Below, one piece after another: positions 25,990 to 33,674 of a stretch of 64,000 nucleotides of DNA. The number at the start of each line of letters is the position of its first letter. The first letter of the stretch is position 1. The position numbers and the translations under genes are program-made. The stretch spans positions 2,108,001-2,172,000 of the forward strand of contig NZ_CP059572.1 of NCBI RefSeq assembly GCF_019175365.1. The letters run 5' to 3'. The notes beneath the pieces are model-generated. The model had not been told where the DNA came from. It searched no databases and worked only from the letters and a program-made list of their open reading frames with translations. Source of the stretch: Actinomadura graeca. Lineage in GTDB: Bacteria; Actinomycetota; Actinomycetes; Streptosporangiales; Streptosporangiaceae.

Positions 25990-26135
25990 CCGTCAGGCCG
26001 TGACCAGCGAGGGGGCCCCTGGCCCGGGTACAGGCCCATCGTCATCAGCCCGGCCATCTCGGCGCAGGCGTACGCATTCGGCGGCATGATCGCCGCGGTC
26101 GTGACGTCGCGCAGCATGCGCTCGTAGCCCCGGGG
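25990..26135 (-). pseudogene. C-terminal fragment of an unidentified enzyme
   Basis: A minus-strand stretch reads YERMLRDVTTAAIMPPNAYA then CAEMAGLMTMGLYPGQG, after which the frame is lost near 26010. The sequence upstream is not protein-like. The family was not recognised; being just before a flavin reductase, it could be the end of its oxygenase partner (inference). Confidence 0.4.
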
Positions 26136-26169
26136 GCGGCGATGGGGCCTGGAGTTCAGGGGCAGGTCC

Positions 26170-26335
26170 GTGGCGGTCGACCGGAGCATGCGCACCAACC
26201 TGCCGCGCGTGTACGCGGCCGGAGACCTGGAAGACGTTGCCGGGACGCTGGGAGCCCATGGGCGATCCGGGCGGCGCGCAGGCGTACGGCGTGATCGGCG
26301 CCGATACTCCGCTGGTCGCGGACCATCCGTCCTGA
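26170..26335 (+). pseudogene. C-terminal remnant of a FAD/NAD(P)-linked oxidoreductase
   Basis: VDRSMRTNLPRVYAAGDLED matches the FAD-binding motif near the C-terminus of pyridine-nucleotide-disulfide reductases (MRT-N-P-VYAAGD). Directly after it, in another frame, MGDPGGAQAYGVIGADTPLV ends at a TGA at 26333-26335. A frameshift and loss of the N-terminus are needed to explain this. Confidence 0.5.
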
Positions 26336-26724
26336 GGCGTGATGACGACGGGCCCGGTCCGTTGCATCCCGGCGGCGTACCGTCCCAAGCTGCCGAACAG
26401 GCCGCATGGCGGTATTCGCGGGGCATGAAAGGGTGCGAACTCGATAAGCACAATCTCAGCCTTGCCAAGCCGCGCCGCTCGCTTTTCGAGTGTCGTTGGT
26501 CACACCCTTACGAGCGGATCTTCAGCGGAAAGACCGCAGGCGGACGAGTCCAGCCGCGTCGGTGTCAGCGCCGCGCAGGGCCCGGGAGATCCGGCACGCC
26601 GCGTCCGCGCTCGCCGCGAGGGCCGACATCGAAGGCCGCTGCCGCGCTGCCGCGCTGCCGCGACCTTGGATCCGCGTGCATCGTCACCTCCACGGTCGCC
26701 GGGCTGCGGGCCGCTGTCGAACAA

Positions 26725-26924
26725 AATCGTATCTGATTCTATGTATTCAATCGTATCTACATGCCTCCAGTCCAGGCTGCGTCCAGGATCACAAAGAAGC
26801 AGGTACGACAGGGCAAATCGTTTGGACGCGAACGGTCGGATCGTTTGGGATCGAACGGTTCGATCGGCCGCATGGGCGGGCGGAGTAAGCTCCCGACGAT
26901 CGAGTAATATTGGAAATCGTATGT
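26725..26924. repeat. Three copies of AATCGTATsT
   Basis: AATCGTATCT occurs at 26725-26734 and 26749-26758, exactly 24 bases apart, and AATCGTATGT occurs at 26915-26924. The spacing and AT content suggest protein-binding sites, possibly for the nearby GntR regulator. Confidence 0.4.
26817..26862. repeat. Imperfect 23-bp tandem duplication
   Basis: Two adjacent 23-base units begin ATCGTTTGG and contain CGAACGGT; they match at 18 of 23 positions. Confidence 0.6.
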
Positions 26925-27277
26925 GAAATCATCTAGGGAGATGTGTGTGATCTTCAGGCTCGCAAGCTCAGGCACATCCCCCGCGAACCCGCCGCCCATG
27001 ACTCTCGGCGACCGCCTCGGCACTGGCGGCGCGGAGGCGCCACCGGTATCCGGGCCGTGTGGACCGATCCTGAGGCGCATCTCGTACAACATGCCAAGGG
27101 TCCGCCACCCGTTCGTGAGCACCTGCGCGACAGGACGACCCCCCTTGTCTCCGTCGTCGGTCACGAAGACGCCGCGAACCGGGCGACAGGGCCCACGGCT
27201 TGTGGCGCTGCCTTGGCCGTGTCGCAGTGGCGATTGACGATGCGACCGGGACGTGAGGCGAAGATGAGGAGAACCGG

Positions 27278-27934
27278 GTGAGTTCCGCGACGAAGCCGGG
27301 CACGATCAAGGAGAGCAAGGCCGAGTTCTGCTATGAGCTGCTGCGGTCGCGCGTCCTGGACGGCACGTACGTTCCTGGATATCGACTGGTCGTCAAGGAA
27401 CTCGCCCGGGAGACCGGGGTCAGCACGATTCCGCTGCGCGAGGCGATGCGCCGGCTCCAGTCCGACGGGCTGGTCGAGGTGGTGCGCAACGTCGGCGCGC
27501 GCGTCGCGGTCTTCGACGCCGAGCAGGCGGAGCACACGCTGCAGATCCTGGCGCGCCTCGAGGGCTACGCCACCGCCGCCGCCGCACCGCACATGACGGC
27601 CGCGCAGATCTCCGCGTCCCGTGAGATCAACGATCGTATGGTGGGGGCGCTGGTGGATTTCGACCCCCCGGCCTTCACCGCGCTGAACCGCGAATTCCAT
27701 TTCTCCATCTACCGGCACTGCCCGGACGCGCGTCTGCGTTCCCTGCTCGAAGAGCAGTGGACCCTCCTGGATCACATGCGCCGCTCGTCCTACACGTACG
27801 TCTCCAGCCGCGCCCGCCGTACGGTGGTCGAGCATTCGCACATCCTCGCGCTCATCTCGGACAAGGCCGATGCCGCCGAGATCGAGCGCTTCGCCTGCGC
27901 ACACACGAATGCCGCCTCCGACGCGCTCCACTGA
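27278..27934 (+). CDS. GntR-family regulator, FCD (FadR) subfamily
   Basis: A 218-residue protein. The N-terminal winged helix (YELLRSRVLDGTYVPGYRLV, LARETGVSTIPLREAMRRLQ) is followed by an all-helical FCD ligand domain with LNREFHFSIYRHC and EHSHILALISDKADAAEIERF, where the metal-binding histidines lie. The GTG start follows GAGGAGAACCGG. FCD regulators sense small carboxylates. No catabolic gene lies immediately beside it; the target is unknown and may have been part of the debris upstream. Confidence 0.9.
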   Translation: MSSATKPGTIKESKAEFCYELLRSRVLDGTYVPGYRLVVKELARETGVSTIPLREAMRRLQSDGLVEVVRNVGARVAVFDAEQAEHTLQILARLEGYATAAAAPHMTAAQISASREINDRMVGALVDFDPPAFTALNREFHFSIYRHCPDARLRSLLEEQWTLLDHMRRSSYTYVSSRARRTVVEHSHILALISDKADAAEIERFACAHTNAASDALH

Positions 27935-28038
27935 GACCCCACCGATCCCGTGTAGACCGCGCGGCACTGGGATATCCGGCTGGTGAGGCTCGCCGATCAC
28001 GTCACCGACGACGTCCATTTAAGGACGACGGCAGAGGC

Positions 28039-29178
28039 TCAGTAGACGTTGACGCCGAAGGCCCTGAGGACGTCGTCGACCGGCTGGAAGAACGACGATC
28101 CACCGCGTGAGCAGTTTCCGCCGACGCCGATCCGCAGGCCGAGCGCGTAGGGGCCGGAGACGTAGGGCGCTCCTGGGGTCTCACCGAGCCTTGCGCAGGT
28201 GGTCGTCCTTGCCAGGCCAGAAAGCGTCCCTTCGTGGAAACGCATGCTCTGATCGCGTGCCGTCACGGTGCCGCACGTGATGCCGGTGATGGGGCTGGTG
28301 CGGCAGATCCGCTGGCCGACCCTCGGGCTGCGCGCCGCCACGACGTCCTGGGATCCCGCGGGCGTCCGCACACTGCCGGGCCTCTCCACACGGGGGCTGA
28401 CATAGCGGACGAGGGCGGTGGTGTTCGTGACCGCGACGACGGTGCCGAGTTCGACGGTCAGGGCCCGATCGGCGTAGATCTTCAGGCCCACCTCGGCGCA
28501 GGCGCCCGTGGTGAGGAAGTAGTAGGTGCCGGACCTGCGGACATTGAAGCCCAGAGTGCAACGGACGCCACCGCGCGCGAAGATCGACTCTCCGCCCTCG
28601 GCGCTCGGAACAGCGACCAGGCCGGGGTTCTCGTCCGTCCCGGCTTCGGGGGCCTGACTCGGCTCGGGTGCCGGGCTCGTCACGGGGCTGGGCGAGGTCT
28701 CGGGCTCGGGCGAGATCACCGGGTGGGGCGTGATCACCGGTTCGGGCGAGTCCACAGGCCGGGGCGAGGTGACCGGTTCAGGCGAGGTCACGGGCCGGGG
28801 CGAGGTCACAGGGCCGGACGGGGCCGCGGGGTCGGGCTTCGTCACGGGAGCGCGGGAGGGCGCAGGCGCGGCGGCGGGTGGCGCCGCGGGATCAGGGGCA
28901 GGCGCGGACCCGCGGCCGGGCGCGGCGGCGGACGACCGGCCTGCGCGAGCACGGGGCGGGTCGACCGGGCGGGCGCGGTCGGTCAAACGGTCACGCATGG
29001 AATCGTAGACGGAGTCGGATTCCTCGGTCGGCACAGGGTCGGGAAGGGCAACGGCCTCGGGGAGCGGAGACCGGCCCGGGCCGGCGGTGGAGTCGGGCGC
29101 CTGGGCGATCATGTAGGGAGCCGTGGCGACAAGGACGGCCGTACCGCTCAAGAGCATGATCAGAGGGAGGGATCTCAC
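28039..29178 (-). CDS. Secreted streptogrisin-like pseudoprotease with Pro-rich linker
   Basis: A 379-residue protein. A signal/anchor helix spans about 5-25. Residues 70-185 are a Pro/Ala/Ser region with repeats such as TSPRPV, TSPEPV and DSPEPV. Residues 195-379 are a chymotrypsin-like S1E domain (CTLGFNVRRSGTYYFLTTGA). The three catalytic positions are changed: the TAGHC motif reads TTGAC (Ala226), the NDYALV motif reads NTTALV (Thr253), and the GDSGG region reads GETPGA (Thr334). It should therefore not cleave peptides and may be a binding or decoy protein. The GTG start follows AGGAG. Disulphide cysteines are retained. Confidence 0.82.
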   Translation of the reverse strand: MRSLPLIMLLSGTAVLVATAPYMIAQAPDSTAGPGRSPLPEAVALPDPVPTEESDSVYDSMRDRLTDRARPVDPPRARAGRSSAAAPGRGSAPAPDPAAPPAAAPAPSRAPVTKPDPAAPSGPVTSPRPVTSPEPVTSPRPVDSPEPVITPHPVISPEPETSPSPVTSPAPEPSQAPEAGTDENPGLVAVPSAEGGESIFARGGVRCTLGFNVRRSGTYYFLTTGACAEVGLKIYADRALTVELGTVVAVTNTTALVRYVSPRVERPGSVRTPAGSQDVVAARSPRVGQRICRTSPITGITCGTVTARDQSMRFHEGTLSGLARTTTCARLGETPGAPYVSGPYALGLRIGVGGNCSRGGSSFFQPVDDVLRAFGVNVY

Positions 29179-29561
29179 AGGAGCTCCTGGGGATGGCGGG
29201 TGGGGGTCGGCCCAGGATGGCGGTTCCCGGAATTGTGCTGAAAGGAGGACGTCCGCTACAAGGGTCAAAACTGCCAAGATCTGTCGTGACCGACTATCAA
29301 ATACAAGGCCAAGACCAGAGCGATCCATGGGCGCCCGGTGACCGGACTTACGGGATCGTCCCTCAACACTTGGCTGCTCAGCCCCAATGCCATCACCAAT
29401 GGTGAGCGCAAGGCGACACCCAGCACGATCGGCCCGGTGGCCTACCCGTTGGCCGAGGCGGTCAACGGGTATGAAGCCGGGGGCGGCGGCAGCGATGAGT
29501 CTGCCGACGTCCACCGGTCTACCTCCCGACCGAGACCAGCCGACTTCATCGGGAGCAAGCC
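29179..29561. promoter_or_regulatory. Divergent intergenic region
   Basis: The 383 bases between the pseudoprotease and the RibD/DHFR-like gene must carry both promoters. No convincing small gene or clear operator was seen. Confidence 0.4.
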
Positions 29562-30206
29562 ATGGGCCTCATCCACATCGCAATGTTCGCAACGCTCGAC
29601 CTCGTCGCACAGGCGCCCGGCGGCCCGGAGGAGGACCCGGACGGGTTCCCGTTCGGCGGCTGGCAGGCTCCTCTGCTGGACGAGTCCACCGGCGCGCAGA
29701 TCGGGGCCGCTTACGAGGGGACCGACGCCCTCCTGCTCGGCCGCCGGACGTATGACATCTTCGCCGCCTACTGGCCGCACCAGGAGGGCGGGCAGGACAA
29801 CGAGTTCGCCGCGCTGTTCAACAGCATCCCGAAGTACGTGGCCTCCCGCGGCAGGGCCGACCTCTCGTGGGCGGGGTCCACGCAGCTCGGCCCGGATCTG
29901 CCTGGAGCGGTGCGCGAGATCCGTGACCGGCACGAGCACATCAAGGTCGTCGGCAGCCTGAACCTGGTACAGACCCTCCTCAGGGAGAGGCTCTTCGACC
30001 GTCTCGACCTCTGGGTGCACCCGATCGTGCTCGGCGTCGGGAAGAAGGTCTTCGATGACGGCGCCGTGCCCACGAACGTCACACTGCTCGAACCGCCCGC
30101 GGCCGGACCGAACGGCACCGTCCATCTGCGCTATGCGCTCGCCGAAGGCACGCCGGGCACAGGGGACATGAGCGCACCCGACCGCGGTATCGGGCGCGAC
30201 GGCTGA
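29562..30206 (+). CDS. RibD/dihydrofolate-reductase-like protein
   Basis: A 214-residue protein of the RibD C-terminal (bifunctional deaminase-reductase) family. LLLGRRTYDIFAAYWP is the characteristic nucleotide-binding segment, followed by KYVASRG and IKVVGSLNLVQTLLRERLFD. The C-terminal WVHPIVLGVGKKVFDDG is also typical. These stand-alone proteins are putative NADPH-dependent reductases whose substrates are mostly unknown. The ATG follows GGGAGCAAGCC. It appears to be monocistronic. Confidence 0.9.
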   Translation: MGLIHIAMFATLDLVAQAPGGPEEDPDGFPFGGWQAPLLDESTGAQIGAAYEGTDALLLGRRTYDIFAAYWPHQEGGQDNEFAALFNSIPKYVASRGRADLSWAGSTQLGPDLPGAVREIRDRHEHIKVVGSLNLVQTLLRERLFDRLDLWVHPIVLGVGKKVFDDGAVPTNVTLLEPPAAGPNGTVHLRYALAEGTPGTGDMSAPDRGIGRDG

Positions 30207-30229
30207 GGACGGCCACGGCCCTTGCCCCT

Positions 30230-30247
30230 GAGCCATTCCATTGGCTC
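30230..30247. terminator. Short hairpin between convergent genes
   Basis: GAGCCA, loop TTCCAT, TGGCTC: a 6-bp stem between the RibD-like stop and the convergent stop at 30265. It is weak for a terminator. Confidence 0.35.
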
Positions 30248-30264
30248 TCCTCGCTGGCCAGAGG

Positions 30265-30771
30265 TCACCATCGCAGGCGCTTCTTCGCCAGGATCCTGTC
30301 CATCAGCTCCGGGTCGGTTCGCCGCGCTTCTTCGGCGAATTTTTCCAGGGGTCTGAGGAGGTAGGAGGGGCCATCACCGCTGAGTTCACGCTGGCGAAGC
30401 ACAAAAGGGGCGATCGAATCCCATGTCCGGACCACTTGACGGTGCGTCCCGGCCAGAATGAAGTCGTCGAAGATCCCCATGTGGTGAAGAATGGCAAGCT
30501 GCTGAAAGAAGTAGACGACGTCATAGAACTTCTCGCGGACGTCGTCGGGGAGGCTGAGAAATCCCATCTGGGGGTCGTTTTCGGCATTGAGCCGGTGATA
30601 AATGTAGAGTAGATTGTCCTGGAACCGCACCGACCGGTACTCGCCAAGTAACTGGAGGTAGGCGGAAGTGAAATTCGCGCGTCTCTGAGCGGTCCATTGC
30701 CCGATCGCCAGGTAGCTCGACACGACCAGCGCGAGAGCGGACAGTGTGATCGCGATCATGTTGGGGATCAA
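30265..30771 (-). CDS. Small membrane-anchored protein, DUF4760-like
   Basis: A 168-residue protein. The N-terminal hydrophobic helix (IAITLSALALVVSSYLAIGQW) is followed by a helical cytosolic domain with FTSAYLQLLGEYRSVRFQDN, FYDVVYFFQQLAILHHMGIF and a C-terminal KFAEEARRTDPELMDRIL. The pattern resembles DUF4760/related small anchored proteins; the function is unknown. Base composition is noticeably lower in GC than its neighbours. Confidence 0.75.
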   Translation of the reverse strand: MIPNMIAITLSALALVVSSYLAIGQWTAQRRANFTSAYLQLLGEYRSVRFQDNLLYIYHRLNAENDPQMGFLSLPDDVREKFYDVVYFFQQLAILHHMGIFDDFILAGTHRQVVRTWDSIAPFVLRQRELSGDGPSYLLRPLEKFAEEARRTDPELMDRILAKKRLRW

Positions 30772-30942
30772 GGCCGTCTCCCGGATCTCTCAAGCCGCGC
30801 GTCAGCAGCCGGTAGGAATGGGACGACCGGTCTTCAGCACCGGTTCCAGAAGCGAATCACCGGCGGACGCGGGCCATGGCGTGAACCCATCCTGGGGGCG
30901 GGCCCGTACTCCTGAGAGTCTCCGATCCGAGAGGGGCTGGGA

Positions 30943-31806
30943 GTGGGCGCTCGCATGCCGGCCGCTGCGGCCGCGCTTGGAATCCTGCTCGGGACGACCG
31001 TCCCGGCGGCTCCGGCCAGAGCGCACGGGGCACTGGAGGACCCGGCGAGCCGAGCGATCAACTGCGAACCGGGCCGCGGCGCCGCCCGGACCGGAGCCGC
31101 CTGCCAGGCCGCCGCGAAGGTGAGCGGCGCGGCACTGGCCGAGTGGGACGAACTGCGCGTGCCGGATGTGGGCGGCCGCGACCGTCAGATGATCCCGGAC
31201 GGCGAACTGTGCAGCGCGGGCCTTGAGCGGTTCCGCGGATTGGATCTGCCGCGCGCGGACTGGCCCGCGACCCGGCTCGCCGCGACCGCGCAGCACACCT
31301 TCCGCTACCGGGTATCGATCCCGCATCAGGGCAGTTTCCGGCTGTACGTCACTCGCGACGATTACCGCCCGACGGCCCCGCTCACCTGGTCGGCTCTGGA
31401 AGCGAAACCATTCCTCCAGGTCAAAGACCCGCCACGCCGAAACGGCGCATACGTCTTCTCCGGACGGCTCCCCCGCGGCAAGACGGGACGCCACCTGATC
31501 TACACGATCTGGCAGACCTCGGACACGCCCGACACCTATTACTCCTGCGCCGACGTCACCTTCACCGGCCGCCGACAGCCCGCGGAACGCACTCCGGCGC
31601 CCGCGCGCGCCGAGAACGGCACCGCGCCGAGCCTGCGGCCACCGGAGACGTCATCGAGCCCGGTGGCCGGCACGTCGGCCACGGAACCCGCCGAAGACAG
31701 CGGGCCGCCCGTCGTGACGTTCGGCATCGCCGGGCTGGTGCTGATCCTCGTCATCGGCGGCGGGGCCGTGGCGATCCGCCGGATACGCGTCCGCCGTCAC
31801 CCTTGA
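30943..31806 (+). CDS. AA10 lytic polysaccharide monooxygenase with C-terminal membrane anchor
   Basis: A 287-residue protein. The signal peptide ends at APARA, leaving His28 (HGALEDPASRAINC) as the mature N-terminus, the first ligand of the copper histidine brace. The catalytic domain runs to about 212 and includes TAQHTFRYRVSIPHQGSF and HLIYTIWQTSDTPDTYYSC, typical of chitin/cellulose-active AA10 enzymes. A Pro/Glu/Thr-rich linker then leads to one C-terminal helix (FGIAGLVLILVIGGGAVAI) and a basic tail. An anchored form is unusual for a family that is mostly secreted freely. The GTG start has GAGGGGCTGGGA upstream and keeps a basic residue in the signal peptide. Confidence 0.88.
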   Translation: MGARMPAAAAALGILLGTTVPAAPARAHGALEDPASRAINCEPGRGAARTGAACQAAAKVSGAALAEWDELRVPDVGGRDRQMIPDGELCSAGLERFRGLDLPRADWPATRLAATAQHTFRYRVSIPHQGSFRLYVTRDDYRPTAPLTWSALEAKPFLQVKDPPRRNGAYVFSGRLPRGKTGRHLIYTIWQTSDTPDTYYSCADVTFTGRRQPAERTPAPARAENGTAPSLRPPETSSSPVAGTSATEPAEDSGPPVVTFGIAGLVLILVIGGGAVAIRRIRVRRHP

Positions 31807-31843
31807 CCTTCCGTTCTCCGTGTGCGGGACACCACGGCCGGGG

Positions 31844-31882
31844 AGCGGGTTCCGGGAAGGAGAGCGTTTCCCGGAACCCGCT
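31844..31882. terminator. Strong bidirectional hairpin
   Basis: A perfect 15-bp stem (AGCGGGTTCCGGGAA) with a 9-base loop lies between the convergent LPMO and anchored-protein genes. Confidence 0.85.
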
Positions 31883-31891
31883 ATGCGGCGG

Positions 31892-32686
31892 CTAGTGGCT
31901 ACCGGCGAAACGGCGTCGCCGCGCGATGACGACACCTCCGGCGATCACCATGCCGCTCGCGCCGAGCGCGAGCAGAACGGGCGCCGCGCCCCTGTCCGGC
32001 GCCTGCTTGCTGACGCCGGTGGAGGGCGAGAAGCCACCGATCTTCCCGGAACGCTGGTACGCGGAGCCGGGAAGCTTGTCGGCGTAGCGGCCGTGCACGA
32101 GCTGCTGGTACGACCCGACCGTGACGCCCTTGGCGACGGACGTCTTGGCGGTTTCGTTCAGCGCCGTCACACGTCCGTCCTTGAGCCGGTACCAGGCGTG
32201 GATCTGCGGCTCGGTGAACACGATGCCGCCGTCCGCCTTGGCCGGGTACACGGCCTCGTCGGAGCCGGACATCATGTTCATGATCGTCCAGCTCGCGCCG
32301 GACTTGGTCAGCCACACCGTCGCGTGCTGCCCGGTCGCCGACTTCGCGCCGACCGCCATGTAGGCGAACCTCGCGGCGGGCGCGTTCGGCGTCCCCTTGA
32401 CGAACTCGGGGTTGAGTGAGTACACGCGGTGGACGTCACCCTCCAGCCGCGGCGCCTTCGCCGCGATCGCGGCCGCGGTGACGGGCTGGTTGATGAGCTG
32501 ACCACGCTGGTGCCGGTCGAGGTGGACGAAGAACCGCCCGAGCCGCTGCTGGGTCGACGCGGCCGAGGCGACCTTCTGCGCGGCGGCCTCGTCCGAGGGC
32601 GGTCCCGCGGCCTGTGCCGCGCTCGCGCCCATGACGACAGTCCCGCCGATCAGGGCCGCTGCGGTGATCTTGGCTGTGGTCCGCAT
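31892..32686 (-). CDS. Cell-surface protein with signal peptide and C-terminal anchor
   Basis: A 264-residue protein. The signal peptide is MRTTAKITAAALIGGTVVMG with cleavage near SAAQAA. A folded domain of unknown family follows (RFAYMAVGAKSATGQHATVW, SGSDEAVYPAKADGG), then a short linker and a C-terminal helix (PVLLALGASGMVIAGGVVIA) with an RRRR stop-transfer tail. No LPXTG sortase motif is visible. The ATG at 32686 is preferred because AAGGTGGG is correctly placed; a GTG at 32695 is too close to it. It follows the secreted cysteine protease by one base, so the two products probably act together on the cell surface. Confidence 0.82.
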   Translation of the reverse strand: MRTTAKITAAALIGGTVVMGASAAQAAGPPSDEAAAQKVASAASTQQRLGRFFVHLDRHQRGQLINQPVTAAAIAAKAPRLEGDVHRVYSLNPEFVKGTPNAPAARFAYMAVGAKSATGQHATVWLTKSGASWTIMNMMSGSDEAVYPAKADGGIVFTEPQIHAWYRLKDGRVTALNETAKTSVAKGVTVGSYQQLVHGRYADKLPGSAYQRSGKIGGFSPSTGVSKQAPDRGAAPVLLALGASGMVIAGGVVIARRRRFAGSH

Positions 32687-32687
32687 G

Positions 32688-33260
32688 TCACGCACCCACC
32701 TTCGACAGGGCCCCGCCCCAGCGGAACTCGCCGTTCCTCGTGTAGCTGCTGTGGCTCATCTCGCCGTACCTGGGGCTGTACGGCCACGGGTCGCCATAGG
32801 AGAGCGTCTGGCCCTGGTAGCCGTAGATCACCTGGGCGTGACCGCCGCCGGCCGTCCAGTAGATGCCGGTCTCGATCGGACGCTTCGCGTCGATCTCGGT
32901 CGCGACGGACTTGTACGCCATCGCTCCGGTGACCTGGCCGGCGGAGAGGCCCAGTGCCCGGAAGGCCACCTGGTCCCACTCCAGCTCACCGCCCTCGTTC
33001 GGGCAGTCGCTGCCCACTGGTGCGTTCCGGGCGAGGTTGCAGAAGTCGTTCTGGCTGACGTTCCCCTTGCCGTGGAACTTGGCGATGGTGAGTCCGCTGG
33101 CGGCCCAGCACCACTGGTCCTGTTCCTGGACCTCCTGGTCGATCTGGAGGATCCCGGCCGAGGCGACTCCGGACGACACCGTGAAGGTGGCGGCGGCCAC
33201 CGCCGCGACACCGGCCGCGAATCGCCGGCGTGTCCGGGCGGGACGGTTAGGCGTTCTCAT
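32688..33260 (-). CDS. Secreted papain-like cysteine protease
   Basis: A 190-residue protein with a Tat-like or basic signal region (RTRRRFAAGVAAVAAATFTV). The catalytic domain has QDQWCWAASG with Gln49 (oxyanion hole) and Cys51, GGGHAQVIYGY with His141, and YGDPWP with Asp157 in the place of the usual Asn/Asp, so a complete triad is visible. The order matches the papain-like/C39-like bacterial family. It is the first gene of a two-gene operon with the anchored surface protein. Whether it cleaves host, competitor or self proteins is not evident. Confidence 0.88.
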   Translation of the reverse strand: MRTPNRPARTRRRFAAGVAAVAAATFTVSSGVASAGILQIDQEVQEQDQWCWAASGLTIAKFHGKGNVSQNDFCNLARNAPVGSDCPNEGGELEWDQVAFRALGLSAGQVTGAMAYKSVATEIDAKRPIETGIYWTAGGGHAQVIYGYQGQTLSYGDPWPYSPRYGEMSHSSYTRNGEFRWGGALSKVGA

Positions 33261-33674
33261 GCGCTTCCGCCTTTCTCCTGGCTTGCGCCGTAGGGCCTCT
33301 CACCTGGGCGCGGGTGCGTCGACGCCCTCTGCCGGGACGGGAGCTGTGGCAGCCGGAGGACGAATCGCACACCGTGCGGGTCCCTTCGGTGGCCGGGGCG
33401 GCGACGTCAGGGCGGGAGCCCCAGGCGAGAGGCCGAAGGAATGCTCATACGGTCTCATTCGGCACAAAACACAGGTAATGCCAGCAGGCGATAACCCATG
33501 GCTATGGCCCCATGTCATCGCAGGTGAGACGGGGTGGCGCCGACGCACCGGGCCCGGGTACGAGGGATGTCCCCACACCGACCCCACCCACCACCGACCT
33601 GCGGCCGAGGCCCGCGGGTGCCGGCGAGCCGCGGGCCCCGGCCGCGATCGGCGAGCACGGCGCCCGCTTGCGCC
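33261..33674. other. Intergenic region with GC-rich hairpin
   Basis: No gene is supported in these 414 bases. It should hold the promoter of the protease operon. A 9-bp perfect hairpin (GGCCCGCGG and its complement, 11-base loop) at 33609-33637 lies just past the NACHT stop and may end that transcript. Confidence 0.5.

Larger units (their letters stand above)
26336..27277. other. Gene-poor region upstream of GntR regulator
   Basis: No gene is called in this 940-base stretch. Short frames exist on both strands near 26940-27240. The plus-strand frame reading RAVWTDPEAHLVQHAKGPPP and LVSVVGHEDAANRATGP looks somewhat protein-like and may be another remnant. The middle part (26720-26930) is AT-rich and carries repeated motifs, listed separately. 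Confidence 0.5.

Noticed and set aside
26757..27164. Possible minus-strand gene of 135 residues
   Set aside because: Overlaps repeats and an equally plausible plus-strand frame; no family, no ribosome-binding site.
28680..28820. Tandem CGGGCGAGGTCAC-like units resembling a CRISPR or minisatellite
   Set aside because: They encode the TSPEPV-type linker of the pseudoprotease; no unique spacers are present.
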